Positions 51,124-59,816 of a DNA stretch of 64,000 nt are shown piece by piece. Source of the DNA: JAEUMY01 sp033764435 (GTDB lineage Bacteria > Pseudomonadota > Gammaproteobacteria > Burkholderiales > Usitatibacteraceae); NCBI GenBank assembly GCA_033764435.1, contig JANRIX010000033.1, positions 248,001 to 312,000 of the forward strand. Direction: 5' to 3'. The stretch's first letter is position 1. The number at the start of each line of letters is the position of its first letter. Made by a program: the position numbers and the translations under genes. The notes beneath the pieces were generated by a model. That model was not told where the DNA came from, did not search any database, and worked only from the letters and a program-made list of their open reading frames with translations.

Positions 51124-52401
51124 ATGTTTCGCACCGCAATGCCCCGCACGCTTCTAGCCACGCTATCCACCTGTCTGCTCGCGCTGCCCGCCGTGGCGCA
51201 GACGACGCCATCGGCCGCCAAGCCGCTCACCACCGGCATCGCGTCCTTCAACATGGGCTGGGCCGGCACGCCGGCGCAATTCGCGAAGTATCTGGAAGTG
51301 TGTTCGGCACCGGCGGTGAACTACTGCGACACGCGTGCGCGCATCGAGCGCGGCGCCACAGTGGCGACCGACGTCGAGAAGGCGCGTGCCGCCCAGTGCC
51401 AGGAGGCCACGCTGGCCGCCGCCGGTGGACGCGATGCCTCGATGATGGTCGCACCCTGCAACGCCTATCGCCCGCCGCGCACGCCACCGGGCCAGCCGCG
51501 CCCGGACCCGGCCATCTCTCGCGTACCGGCGGCGTACCAGCAGAAGATCGACCTGCTGACGGCGACGGTGGACAACGTCATCACCAATGAAGGCGTGCGC
51601 GTCATCGCGTTCCAGGAAGTGAGCGGTGCAGACGTCATCAAGCTGGTGCTGGGCAAGCACGCGGACAAGTTCGAGGTATGCGCCGCGAAACACAATGCGT
51701 TCCAGACCGTCGCCTTCGCGTGGGACAAGTCGCTCACCAGCAAGCCGGGCGTGTGCGAAACCGAGTCCAGCCTCTCCGTGCTCGATCCGCCCAGCGACCC
51801 CGCCGCGTTCCGCCGCGTGCGGCCCGGCCTGGCCCTCTCGCTCACGATCAACGGCGAGCCGGTCACGTTCCTGAACGTGCACCTGAAGGCGGGCTGCGCC
51901 AGCGTCACCAACGAGGACACCCGCTTCCCCGGCCGTCTGCTCGATGACGCGGCCGATGCCTGCGATGTGCTGAACCGTCAGGTGGCGCCGCTGGAAGCCT
52001 GGCTCGAAGCCGTGGCCAAGAAGTCCCCGCGCTTCGTCTGGCTGGGCGACTTCAACCGCCGCATCGACGACGAGGAGAAGCTTGCCATCGCCAAGGACAA
52101 GGTGCGCGCCGACGGCAGCGATCCCGCCGGCCCGCACACGGTCGTCAACAACAAGGTGCCCACCCGTTATCTCTGGCCGGAGCTGAATGACGGCACGCCG
52201 GCGCTGTTCCAGATCCCGTTGTCGACGAAGGAAGGTGGCTGCACCGGCTTCACCGGGCTGGACCACATCGTCATCAGCGAGGCGCTGAAGAAAAAGAATG
52301 AAGGCGTCGTGTTCTCGAAGAAGCTGGCGGTCGCCGAGAAGGCGGGGCAGGGCATCGAGACCAGCGACCACTGTCCGCGGATTGCGCAGTTGAAGTTCTA
52401 G
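51124..52401 (+). CDS. Exported endonuclease/exonuclease/phosphatase family protein
   Basis: A 425-aa protein with signal peptide (LLATLSTCLLALPAVAQ). The EEP fold is marked by IASFNMGWAGTPAQF, VIAFQEVSGADVI (catalytic Glu), FLNVHLKAGC, FVWLGDFNRRIDDEE (GDFN) and the C-terminal catalytic His in TSDHCPRIAQLKF. The family includes phosphatases and nucleases; the periplasmic location suggests nutrient scavenging or DNA/phospholipid turnover. The ATG at 51124 is chosen over one 30 bases upstream because the signal peptide starts there. Confidence 0.85.
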   Translation: MFRTAMPRTLLATLSTCLLALPAVAQTTPSAAKPLTTGIASFNMGWAGTPAQFAKYLEVCSAPAVNYCDTRARIERGATVATDVEKARAAQCQEATLAAAGGRDASMMVAPCNAYRPPRTPPGQPRPDPAISRVPAAYQQKIDLLTATVDNVITNEGVRVIAFQEVSGADVIKLVLGKHADKFEVCAAKHNAFQTVAFAWDKSLTSKPGVCETESSLSVLDPPSDPAAFRRVRPGLALSLTINGEPVTFLNVHLKAGCASVTNEDTRFPGRLLDDAADACDVLNRQVAPLEAWLEAVAKKSPRFVWLGDFNRRIDDEEKLAIAKDKVRADGSDPAGPHTVVNNKVPTRYLWPELNDGTPALFQIPLSTKEGGCTGFTGLDHIVISEALKKKNEGVVFSKKLAVAEKAGQGIETSDHCPRIAQLKF

Positions 52402-52406
52402 GCACT

Positions 52407-52418
52407 GCGAATATTCGC
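52407..52418. repeat. GCGAATATTCGC palindrome, copy 21
   Basis: Perfect copy with the 16-bp form CTGCGAATATTCGCAG, 5 bp after the EEP-gene stop. Confidence 0.95.
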
Positions 52419-52448
52419 AGGTCTGCATCGTCTTCAAGGGTTCAGGTT

Positions 52449-53015
52449 TTGGCCAAGCTCTACTTCCGATTCGCCGCGATGAACGCGGGCAAGTCCACCG
52501 CGCTGATCCAGGTGGCGCACAACTATGGCGAGCGCGGGCAGACGGTGGATCTGTTCACCGCCAGGCTCGACAATCGCGATGGCGTCGGCGTGATCAGCTC
52601 GCGTCTGGGCGTGAAGCGCGAAGCCGAGACCTTTGACGCCGCCACCGATTTTGGCGAGCTTTACTTCGAGCGCACGCTGCCGTCCTGCATCCTCATCGAC
52701 GAGGCGCAGTTTCTATCGGAGAAGCAGGTGGTGCAGCTCCATCGCCTCGCCCACACCTCCAAGACACCGGTGATCTGCTACGGCCTGCGCAGCGACTTCA
52801 TCGGCGCGGCCTTTCCCGGTTCGCGGGCGCTGCTGACGCTGGCGGATGATCTGGAAGAAATGAAGACCATCTGCCGCTGCGGCCGCAAGGCGACGATGAA
52901 TGTGCGCCTGGATGAATCCGGCAATCGCGTGGTGGAGGGCGAGCAGGTGGAGATCGGCGGCAACGACCGTTACGAGGCGGTGTGTCCAAAGCGGTTTTAC
53001 ACGGGGCAGTGCTGA
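52449..53015 (+). CDS. tdk: Thymidine kinase
   Basis: Salvage enzyme phosphorylating thymidine. 188 aa. Walker A AAMNAGKSTALIQVAH, Walker B LIDEAQFLSEKQV, the thymidine lasso region GLRSDFIGAAFPGS, and zinc ligands CRCGRKATMN and CPKRFYTGQC. The start is TTG at 52449, because the only later in-frame ATG falls in the P-loop; the leader GGGTTCAGG gives a plausible ribosome-binding site. Confidence 0.93.
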   Translation: MAKLYFRFAAMNAGKSTALIQVAHNYGERGQTVDLFTARLDNRDGVGVISSRLGVKREAETFDAATDFGELYFERTLPSCILIDEAQFLSEKQVVQLHRLAHTSKTPVICYGLRSDFIGAAFPGSRALLTLADDLEEMKTICRCGRKATMNVRLDESGNRVVEGEQVEIGGNDRYEAVCPKRFYTGQC

Positions 53016-53038
53016 TTGCGCGCTGCCGTCATGACCTG

Positions 53039-53050
53039 GCGAATATTCGC
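53039..53050. repeat. GCGAATATTCGC palindrome, copy 22
   Basis: Perfect copy between the convergent tdk and DUF885 genes. Confidence 0.95.
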
Positions 53051-53064
53051 AGAACCGCACCGTC

Positions 53065-54894
53065 TCATCCCGCTTTCTTGCGCGCAACGTAGTCGTCAAT
53101 CACCCGCTCCAACACCTCCAGCGGCATGGCGCCATTGCCCAACACGGCGTCGTGGAACTCGCGCAGGTCGAACTTCTGTCCTAGGGCCGCCTTCGCCTTC
53201 TCGCGTAGTTGCAGGATCTTGATCATGCCGACCTTGTAGGCGAGCGCCTGGCCGGGATTGACGAAGTAGCGCTCGATCTCGGCCACGACTTCCACTTCGG
53301 GCATGCCGGTGTTGGCAATCATGTACTCGATCGCCTGCTCCCGCGTCCAGCGTTGTGAATGGATGCCCGTGTCCACCACGAGGCGCACGGCGCGGAACAT
53401 TTCCGCCTGCAGGCGACCGAGGTTGTCGAATGGGTCCTTCTGGTAGCCCAGTTCCCAGGCGAGCTTTTCGGCGTACAGCGCCCAGCCTTCGGAATATGCC
53501 GTGAAGGGCACCAGGCGGCGGAAGATGGGCAGGTCCTTCAATTCGTGCGCGGTCGCGATCTGCAGGTGATGGCCGGGAATGGCCTCGTGATAGGCCAGTG
53601 TGCGCATGCCGAACTTGGCGATCTCGTCCGGCTTCCTGAGGTTGACAAAGAACACGCCCGGCTTCGAGCCATCCATGGCCGGGCCGTTGTAGTAGGCGAA
53701 GGCGGATGATTTCTCCGCCATGGCGGGCACGCGCTCAACGACCACCCTGGCCGCGGGCCGCCGGGTGACCATCGTCTCCACTTTCGCATCGATCTCGTCA
53801 ATGATGGCCTGGTAGTCCTTCAGCACCTGTGCGCGGCCGGCATCGGTGGCGGGATAGACCTGCGACGGTGATTTGGCAAGCGCGGCGATGCGTGCCGCGC
53901 GGGTGGGCTGTTTGTATCCCGCGGCGTCGAGAATCGCATCCATCTCCGCGCCGATGCGCGCGACTTCGGCAAGCCCCAGCGCATGCAGCTCGTCCGCCTT
54001 CATGCGCGTCGTGGTCTGCGCCTCGATCACGTACTCGTAGTACTTGTCACCGTCCGGCAACGACCAGGCGCCACGGTTCTCGGTGGCCTTGTTCTTGAGC
54101 GAGTCCATGTACGCGCCGAGCTTCGTGTAAGCCGGCAGCACATTCGCCGCGACACTGTCCTCGGCCTGCTTCACCAGTTCGGCCTTTCGCGCCGCGTCCA
54201 TCTTGTCTGCCGGAATCTTGTCCAGCTTGTCCCTGAACGTGGTGACCAGGGCATTGTTCGGCGCGCCCGTGGCGATGAACTCGCGGATCTGGTCGCCGAC
54301 TTTTTCCACCACGAAGCGCGGCGGAAGGATCTTGCGTTCTTCCCGATACTTCATGCTCTCGATGATCTCGTCGAACTTCCGCGGATACTGCGCCAGCCGC
54401 GCGAGATAGTGCTCCGCGTCCGTCGCGTCGTTGACCTGCTGCGCGGTCGTCATCATGTTGGGCAGCTCGCTCTGGATGCCGAAGAGCTGGTTCACGGGAA
54501 AGTTGTGATAGCGCCACGGCTCGCCCTTGACCTGGCTCGCCAGGAAGTAGTCGAGGATGTCGTAGGACAGCTTGTCCTGTCCGGTGAACCCGCTGGCGTC
54601 GTAGCTGCGCAAAGTGTCGAGGAAGGCGCGCGAACGGGCCGCCGTTCTCTCCGTCTCGGCGGGGGATGCGTCGTCCAGCTTGGCGTTGTGACCACGCAGG
54701 CCGATGCCCTCCAGCATGCGCAACTGGGTCAGGAGCTCGTTGTTGGTCAGGGCGAACTGGGCGAACACGCGGGTGTAGTACCAGTTGATCGACAGCGGCT
54801 TGGCGTACCAGGTGTGGGCGGCCAGGCCGGCGGCGAGCAGAATGACGGTCAGCAGAACGATGCCGATCCACTTGAGTACGCGTTTCATGGGCAT
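53065..54894 (-). CDS. DUF885 exported protein, probable metallopeptidase
   Basis: A 609-aa protein with an N-terminal membrane anchor/signal (VLKWIGIVLLTVILLAAGLAAHTWY). The zinc site typical of DUF885 is AYHEAIPGHHLQIATA (HExxPGHH), with further conserved RLVPFTAYSEGWALYAEKLAWELG and QAEMFRAVRLVVDTGIHSQRWTREQA. Members are related to carboxypeptidase-like M32/M3-type folds and are predicted peptidases. Transcribed alone, convergent with tdk. Confidence 0.85.
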   Translation of the reverse strand: MPMKRVLKWIGIVLLTVILLAAGLAAHTWYAKPLSINWYYTRVFAQFALTNNELLTQLRMLEGIGLRGHNAKLDDASPAETERTAARSRAFLDTLRSYDASGFTGQDKLSYDILDYFLASQVKGEPWRYHNFPVNQLFGIQSELPNMMTTAQQVNDATDAEHYLARLAQYPRKFDEIIESMKYREERKILPPRFVVEKVGDQIREFIATGAPNNALVTTFRDKLDKIPADKMDAARKAELVKQAEDSVAANVLPAYTKLGAYMDSLKNKATENRGAWSLPDGDKYYEYVIEAQTTTRMKADELHALGLAEVARIGAEMDAILDAAGYKQPTRAARIAALAKSPSQVYPATDAGRAQVLKDYQAIIDEIDAKVETMVTRRPAARVVVERVPAMAEKSSAFAYYNGPAMDGSKPGVFFVNLRKPDEIAKFGMRTLAYHEAIPGHHLQIATAHELKDLPIFRRLVPFTAYSEGWALYAEKLAWELGYQKDPFDNLGRLQAEMFRAVRLVVDTGIHSQRWTREQAIEYMIANTGMPEVEVVAEIERYFVNPGQALAYKVGMIKILQLREKAKAALGQKFDLREFHDAVLGNGAMPLEVLERVIDDYVARKKAG

Positions 54895-54980
54895 GTGCCG
54901 GGCGTGCGGAAAGTCGGCAGTCTATCGAAGTCGGCGCCGTCGGCGCGTCTGTCCGCCGGCGGTCCGGTCGGCAATTCCAT

Positions 54981-54992
54981 GCGAATATTCGC
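54981..54992. repeat. GCGAATATTCGC palindrome, copy 23
   Basis: Perfect copy in the divergent gap between the DUF885 gene and a small lipoprotein gene. Confidence 0.95.
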
Positions 54993-55043
54993 GTATCGAT
55001 CCAATCGCGCGCCGCGCCCCGGATCCATCAGGGGAAATCATCC

Positions 55044-55451
55044 ATGCAGCAGAAGTTGATGTTGTGTCGTGCGTTGTTTAGTGCGTTGTGGCGTGCATCA
55101 TCGATGTCCGGGTACGCAAGCTTGATGAGCCTCGGCGTCGTTGCGGTGGGCGTGTTTGCCGGTTGCGCCGGCGCGCCTGTGCAGCAGCCTGCGACGAGTG
55201 AACCGCGTGCTGCCGCCGTTGCCAGTTCAGACGAGTTCGCTACCCAGGCCGCTGCCTTCGGCAACTGCAAGCGTGACGCCGCAACGCGCAATCTGGCGCT
55301 TCCGGACCATCAGGCAGCACTGTTCGAGTGCGCCAGGCTTCATGCCGGCAAGCGCGGCGAGGCCTGTCTCGGCCAACTCATCCTGAGCAAGACCCAGGTG
55401 CACGAGTTGGAGGGAGGGCTGGCGCATTGCCTGCGGGTGACGCCGAAGTAG
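55044..55451 (+). CDS. Small putative lipoprotein
   Basis: A 135-aa protein whose hydrophobic stretch VVAVGVFAGC ends in a lipobox-like cysteine (Cys41), suggesting lipid anchoring after signal cleavage. The mature part contains conserved-looking cysteines (FGNCKRDAATRN, FECARLHAGKRGEACLGQL, HCLRVTPK). A shorter start at Met21 or Met28 would give a more typical signal peptide. Family not recognised. Confidence 0.6.
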   Translation: MQQKLMLCRALFSALWRASSMSGYASLMSLGVVAVGVFAGCAGAPVQQPATSEPRAAAVASSDEFATQAAAFGNCKRDAATRNLALPDHQAALFECARLHAGKRGEACLGQLILSKTQVHELEGGLAHCLRVTPK

Positions 55452-55523
55452 GCATGGTCGCCGGCATGGCCGCACACAGCCGTGCCGCCTACCCGTGCCC
55501 CCGACCCGCACCCCGGCGACCTC

Positions 55524-55853
55524 TCAATCCTTTTGTGCCGGCGCGTCTGCGTCATCGACAACGGCGTCCATTCGTTTCGAGGCGGCCAGTCGGCCGCGGC
55601 GATTGCGGTCATAGGTCGGCACCCACCAGGCCAGGCCGCACGACGCCAGCCAGACAATCAGAAACCCCCAGGCCTCCGACCAGCCCATGAGCTGATTCAG
55701 CATCGAGCCGCCGAACATCACGATCAGCATTGCGCCCACCGGCACGCCGAGCCAGAAGCGCCCCTTGAACGCCTCCGGGCGCATGACTAGCAGGATGATG
55801 CCGGGCGCCGCCAGCAGCAGGACGATCAGGCTGACGAAGAAAATTTCGTGCAC
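55524..55853 (-). CDS. Small three-helix membrane protein
   Basis: A 109-aa protein with three hydrophobic segments (IFFVSLIVLLLAAPGIILLVM, FWLGVPVGAMLIVMFGGSMLN, AWGFLIVWLASCGLAWWV) and a charged C-terminus (DRNRRGRLAASKRMDAVVDDADA). No family recognised; convergent with the lipoprotein gene. Confidence 0.58.
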   Translation of the reverse strand: MHEIFFVSLIVLLLAAPGIILLVMRPEAFKGRFWLGVPVGAMLIVMFGGSMLNQLMGWSEAWGFLIVWLASCGLAWWVPTYDRNRRGRLAASKRMDAVVDDADAPAQKD

Positions 55854-55945
55854 GCAGCCTCCCGGGTGAAGTCATTGTGGTTTGGTCAGTCGAGACCTCG
55901 ACGGTCGACACGCACCGGCTGAGGCCGCGTCCCGCCTTTGCCTGT

Positions 55946-55957
55946 GCGAATATTCGC
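55946..55957. repeat. GCGAATATTCGC palindrome, copy 24
   Basis: Perfect copy, 14-bp form TGCGAATATTCGCA, in a divergent gap, 29 bp before the CYTH-CHAD gene. Confidence 0.95.
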
Positions 55958-55986
55958 ATCCTCCCCTGAAGATCTCAACCACTCGC

Positions 55987-57546
55987 ATGGCCGCGGAAAT
56001 CGAACTCAAGCTGACGCTGGACCCTGCCGCGCTGAAGGCTTTTCGGGCGAGCCCGGTGTTGGCTGGCCTGCGGCCGTCGCGCCAGCGGGTACTGAACACC
56101 TATTTCGACACGCCTGACTGCCTGCTCGCGCGCGAGCGGATGGCGCTCAGGCTGCGCCGCATCGGGCGGCGCTGGCTGCAGACATTGAAGACTGCAGGCA
56201 CGGCTGCGGGCGGACTCTCGCGGCGCGGCGAGTGGGAGTTTGCGGTCCCCGAAGGTGTACTTGATCTCGCCTTCTTCCAGGACACGCCGCTGGCCGAACT
56301 CAAGGTTGCCCCGCGGTTGCATGAGTTCCTGCAGCCCGCCTTCACCACCGATTTTCAGCGCACGCGCTGGCTCATCGAACCTGCGCCCGGCCAGCGCGTC
56401 GAGGTGGCGCTGGATGTGGGCGAGGTGCGCTGTGCGGATCAAGTGATGCCGCTTTGCGAAGTGGAGCTGGAACTGCTTGAAGGTGAACCCGAGACGTTGC
56501 TCACGCTCGCCCGAGCGCTGGTCGCGTCGCTGCCGCTCATGCCGGCGCGCGCGAGCAAGGCAGAGCGCGGTTATCGCCTCTTCCGTGGCGAACCGCTGGC
56601 CGTGGTCAAGGCCCGGGCGGTGAAGCTCGACCCGGACGACACGCCCGCCCATGCCCTGCGCGTCTGCGTGGCGGCGGGTGTGGATCACTTCCTTGCCAAT
56701 GTCGAAGGCGCACTGGCGAGCGACGATCCCGAATTCATCCACCAGTTGCGCGTGGCGCTGCGCCGGCTGCGTTCGCTGTTGAGATTATTCAAGGTCGAAG
56801 CGCCGCAGGCTGACCTGAAATGGCTCGCGGCCATGTTGGGGGCGGCGCGTGACTGGGACGTGTTCGTGACCGAGGTGTGGCCGCCCCTGTCCACGGCGCT
56901 CACCAATCTGAACGCGGCCGAAGGCGCTGGCGCGGATGAGCTCGGCGCAGTCATGGAGCGCGCAGCGTCCGCCCGCCGCGCCGCGCGGTATGAGGCGCGC
57001 GCCGCGCTTCGCGCCCCGCGCACGGCGCTGCTCATCCTCGCACTGGCCGATCTCGCGCTCTCCGGCGAACCGACCGCGGTCAAACCCACGGGGCAGGTCA
57101 CGCCCCTGCCGGCACCGGACGGTCTGCCGCCGTTGTCGCCGCCGCCCGAGTCGCTGCTGGCCTTTGCAACCCGCCACATCCGGCGGCGTCACAAGCGGCT
57201 GCTGCGCGATGCCGATGGCCTGGCCGGGATGAACGCCGCTGCGCGGCATCAGGTTCGCATCGACGCGAAGAAACTGCGCTACGCCGTGGATGGCTTTGCC
57301 GGGCTGTATCGACGCGAGCGGCTGGATCGCTGGCTCACCACGCTGGCCGCCATCCAGGCCGCGCTGGGTGAAGCCAACGATGCGGCCACGGCACTCGGCC
57401 TGCTCGATCGCCTTGCGCCGTCACCCGGCTTGCAACGATTTGCGCAGGGCTGGTTTGCGGCCAAGGCCGAGGCCCACGCGGGCGATGTCGTGCACTTGTT
57501 CGCCGAATTTGCGGCGGTACGCCGGTTCTGGACCCGTGTTCGCTGA
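55987..57546 (+). CDS. CYTH and CHAD domain protein, predicted inorganic triphosphatase
   Basis: A 519-aa protein. The N-terminal ~200 residues are a CYTH domain with EIELKLTL (ExExK metal-binding motif), TYFDTPDCLLARERMALRLRR and EVELELLEGEP. The C-terminal ~280 residues are a CHAD domain with repeated histidine-rich helices (EFIHQLRVALRRLRSLLRLFK, AARHQVRIDAKKLRYAVDGF). The architecture matches E. coli YgiF, an inorganic triphosphatase. CHAD domains bind polyphosphate. The ATG at 55987 is where the CYTH motif begins. Confidence 0.88.
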   Translation: MAAEIELKLTLDPAALKAFRASPVLAGLRPSRQRVLNTYFDTPDCLLARERMALRLRRIGRRWLQTLKTAGTAAGGLSRRGEWEFAVPEGVLDLAFFQDTPLAELKVAPRLHEFLQPAFTTDFQRTRWLIEPAPGQRVEVALDVGEVRCADQVMPLCEVELELLEGEPETLLTLARALVASLPLMPARASKAERGYRLFRGEPLAVVKARAVKLDPDDTPAHALRVCVAAGVDHFLANVEGALASDDPEFIHQLRVALRRLRSLLRLFKVEAPQADLKWLAAMLGAARDWDVFVTEVWPPLSTALTNLNAAEGAGADELGAVMERAASARRAARYEARAALRAPRTALLILALADLALSGEPTAVKPTGQVTPLPAPDGLPPLSPPPESLLAFATRHIRRRHKRLLRDADGLAGMNAAARHQVRIDAKKLRYAVDGFAGLYRRERLDRWLTTLAAIQAALGEANDAATALGLLDRLAPSPGLQRFAQGWFAAKAEAHAGDVVHLFAEFAAVRRFWTRVR

Positions 57547-57608
57547 CGAGTGCGGGATGATCTTGCAGCGTACTTGATCGCCCCTTGTCGCGGGCGCAGA
57601 CTGCGCGC

Positions 57609-58055
57609 ATGCAGATTCCGCCCTGTGTCACCCATGTGGAAGTTGATGCGATCGTCATCGGCTACCTGGATCGCCGCACCGCGAAGAAGCTGCGCGAAGC
57701 CGGCCTCGCGGTGAAGCGAAGCTGGTTCCTGGGCGATGGACGCCTGCCCATCGACCCCGCGGGCCCTGATGGCCTGCCGTCGGAGGATGAAGAGAACAAG
57801 CTGATGGCGCTGGCGCGCGCGGGCATCGCGTTTGTCTTCGACTACAAGCAAGGGATGGACCCGGCCGGCATGATGCTGGATCTGTGCAAGCGCGGGCGTT
57901 ATGTCGGCACCTTCAAGCAGCTTTCCTTTGGCGACGGCGGCCCGCGCATCGTGCGCATGCCGACTGGCGAAGAGAGCTGGCTGCGCGAGTTGCGCGCAGA
58001 CGGTGAGGCAAACACGCTTCTGCAGAACTCGGCGCCGCCCCATCCACCCCGCTGA
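57609..58055 (+). CDS. Hypothetical soluble protein
   Basis: A 148-aa protein with no signal peptide or membrane segment. The pattern THVEVDAIVIGYLDRRTAKKLREAG and KQLSFGDGGPRIVRMPTGEESWLRELR looks like a compact alpha/beta fold, but I do not recognise the family. The ATG at 57609 is preferred over an upstream one. It lies 62 bp after the CYTH-CHAD gene on the same strand. Confidence 0.55.
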   Translation: MQIPPCVTHVEVDAIVIGYLDRRTAKKLREAGLAVKRSWFLGDGRLPIDPAGPDGLPSEDEENKLMALARAGIAFVFDYKQGMDPAGMMLDLCKRGRYVGTFKQLSFGDGGPRIVRMPTGEESWLRELRADGEANTLLQNSAPPHPPR

Positions 58056-58094
58056 GTCGGCCAAACTTCGTCACAACCGCCTTCTGGCGGTCAT

Positions 58095-58106
58095 GCGAAT
58101 ATTCGC
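58095..58106. repeat. GCGAATATTCGC palindrome, copy 25
   Basis: Perfect copy, intergenic, 44 bp before the M28 peptidase gene. Confidence 0.95.
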
Positions 58107-58150
58107 TCTCAAGCCATCTTCAAAACGCATCCGACCCAGGGAGAAGATCG

Positions 58151-59809
58151 ATGCTGCGTGCCGTGCTGCTGTCCGTCCTCGCGCTTTCCGCGACGCTGTC
58201 TGCCCTCGATATCTCGGCGGAACCGAAACCTGATCTCAAGGCCTACCGCGCCCACGTTGAATTTCTCGCCGACGATCTGCTGGAAGGCCGCGAGACCGGC
58301 TCGCGCGGTTACGACATCGCGGCCAAGTATGTCGCCACCCAGTTCGCGCTGAACGGCGCGCTGCCGATGGGCGATGTGCGCAACGACGGCCAACGCGATT
58401 ATCTTCAGGTCATACCCTTCCGCTCGTCGAAGCTTGATCCGGATTCGCCCGTGTTCGAGCTGCGCGGCAAGGATGGCAAGGTGGATCGCTGGACCTTTTC
58501 CGAGGATTACTACCTCTCCTCCAGCTTCTTCAAAGCCGAGGAGTCGGTCACGGCACCGCTGGTGTACGTGGGCTACGGGATCGTGGCGCCGCGCTTCGGC
58601 ATCGACGATTACGCAGGGCTGGATGTGAAAGGCAAGATCGTCGTCCAGCTGACCGGCGCACCCATGTCGCTGCCGGGCGAGGAAGCCGCGCATTATTCCA
58701 GCGGTCTCTTGAAACGCGAGGCGGCGCAGGCGCGTGGTGCCGTCGGCATCATTTCCCTGCAGACCCCGGCCAGCGAGATGGTGTTTCCGTTCGTGCTGGG
58801 CAAGCAATATCTCGGCGGCACCCGCTTCGCCTGGCTGGACAAGTCGGGTCAGCCCGCGCGCTTCGACCCGCGCATCACCAACGGCGCGTCGCTCAGCCTG
58901 AAGACGGCGGAGAAATTGCTCGCGCCAACGGGCGCCAGGCTGGCCGACCTCGTCGCTGCCGCCAATGACCGGAAGCCCCCCGCCAGGCTCGACTTCGGCG
59001 TGACCGTCCACATGGCGCACAAGAGCATCCTGAAGGACGTCACCAGCAGCAACGTCGTCGCCGTCATCCCCGGGAGCGATCCGGTGCTGAAGGACGAGTA
59101 TGTCGTCTTCATGGGCCACCTCGACCATATCGGCCTCGCCACGGCGCCCGGCTTGAAACCGGGCGACGACAAGATCAACAACGGTGCCATCGACAACGCC
59201 ACCGGCATCGCCACGCTGCTGGAAACCGCGCGAATATTCGCAGGTGGCGAGAAGCCGAAACGCAGCATCATGCTGCTCGCGGTGACGGGCGAGGAAAAGG
59301 GCCTGATCGGCTCCGACTACTTCGCCATGTTTCCCACGGTGGACAAGAAGAAGCTCGCCGCAGTCATCAATCTCGACATGCCCATCCTGCTCTTCGATTT
59401 CCGCGACGTGATCGCCTTCGGCATCGAGCAATCCACCATGGACATCCCCACGCGCCGCGCGGTGGAAAAGCGCGGCCTCTCGCTCACGCCGGACCCGTGG
59501 CCCAACCAGCGCATCTTTACCCGCTCCGACCAGTATTCGTTCGTGAAGCAGGGCGTGCCGTCCATCTTCCTCACGCTGGGCATCCACTCGTTCCAGAAGG
59601 ATGGCGAAGGCCAGACCGCGTTCAACACCTTCATGCAGAAGTATTACCACCGCCCGACGGATGAGGTGACACTGCCCATCCACTGGGATGCCGCACTGCG
59701 TTTTGTGCAGCTCAACGTGGACATCGGCCGCGAAATCGCCAACACGCCGGAGCGGCCGAAATGGCGGCCCGGCAATTTCTTCGCCGATACCTATGGCACG
59801 GGAAAGTGA
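58151..59809 (+). CDS. M28 family zinc aminopeptidase
   Basis: A 552-aa exported peptidase. Signal peptide VLLSVLALSATLSALDISA. A PA-type insert follows (VTAPLVYVGYGIVAPRFGIDDYAG). The M28 zinc and catalytic residues lie in FMGHLDHIG, NNGAIDNATGIATLLE and VTGEEKGLIGSDYF, with the last metal ligand in a later HS/HH segment. Folds and motifs are complete. A palindrome copy encodes RIFA in the loop after the second zinc motif. The alpha/beta-hydrolase gene follows after 7 bp. Confidence 0.88.
   Translation: MLRAVLLSVLALSATLSALDISAEPKPDLKAYRAHVEFLADDLLEGRETGSRGYDIAAKYVATQFALNGALPMGDVRNDGQRDYLQVIPFRSSKLDPDSPVFELRGKDGKVDRWTFSEDYYLSSSFFKAEESVTAPLVYVGYGIVAPRFGIDDYAGLDVKGKIVVQLTGAPMSLPGEEAAHYSSGLLKREAAQARGAVGIISLQTPASEMVFPFVLGKQYLGGTRFAWLDKSGQPARFDPRITNGASLSLKTAEKLLAPTGARLADLVAAANDRKPPARLDFGVTVHMAHKSILKDVTSSNVVAVIPGSDPVLKDEYVVFMGHLDHIGLATAPGLKPGDDKINNGAIDNATGIATLLETARIFAGGEKPKRSIMLLAVTGEEKGLIGSDYFAMFPTVDKKKLAAVINLDMPILLFDFRDVIAFGIEQSTMDIPTRRAVEKRGLSLTPDPWPNQRIFTRSDQYSFVKQGVPSIFLTLGIHSFQKDGEGQTAFNTFMQKYYHRPTDEVTLPIHWDAALRFVQLNVDIGREIANTPERPKWRPGNFFADTYGTGK
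59230..59241. repeat. GCGAATATTCGC palindrome, copy 26 (in M28 gene)
   Basis: Perfect copy inside the M28 peptidase gene, read as Arg-Ile-Phe-Ala. Confidence 0.95.
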
Positions 59810-59816
59810 GCACACC

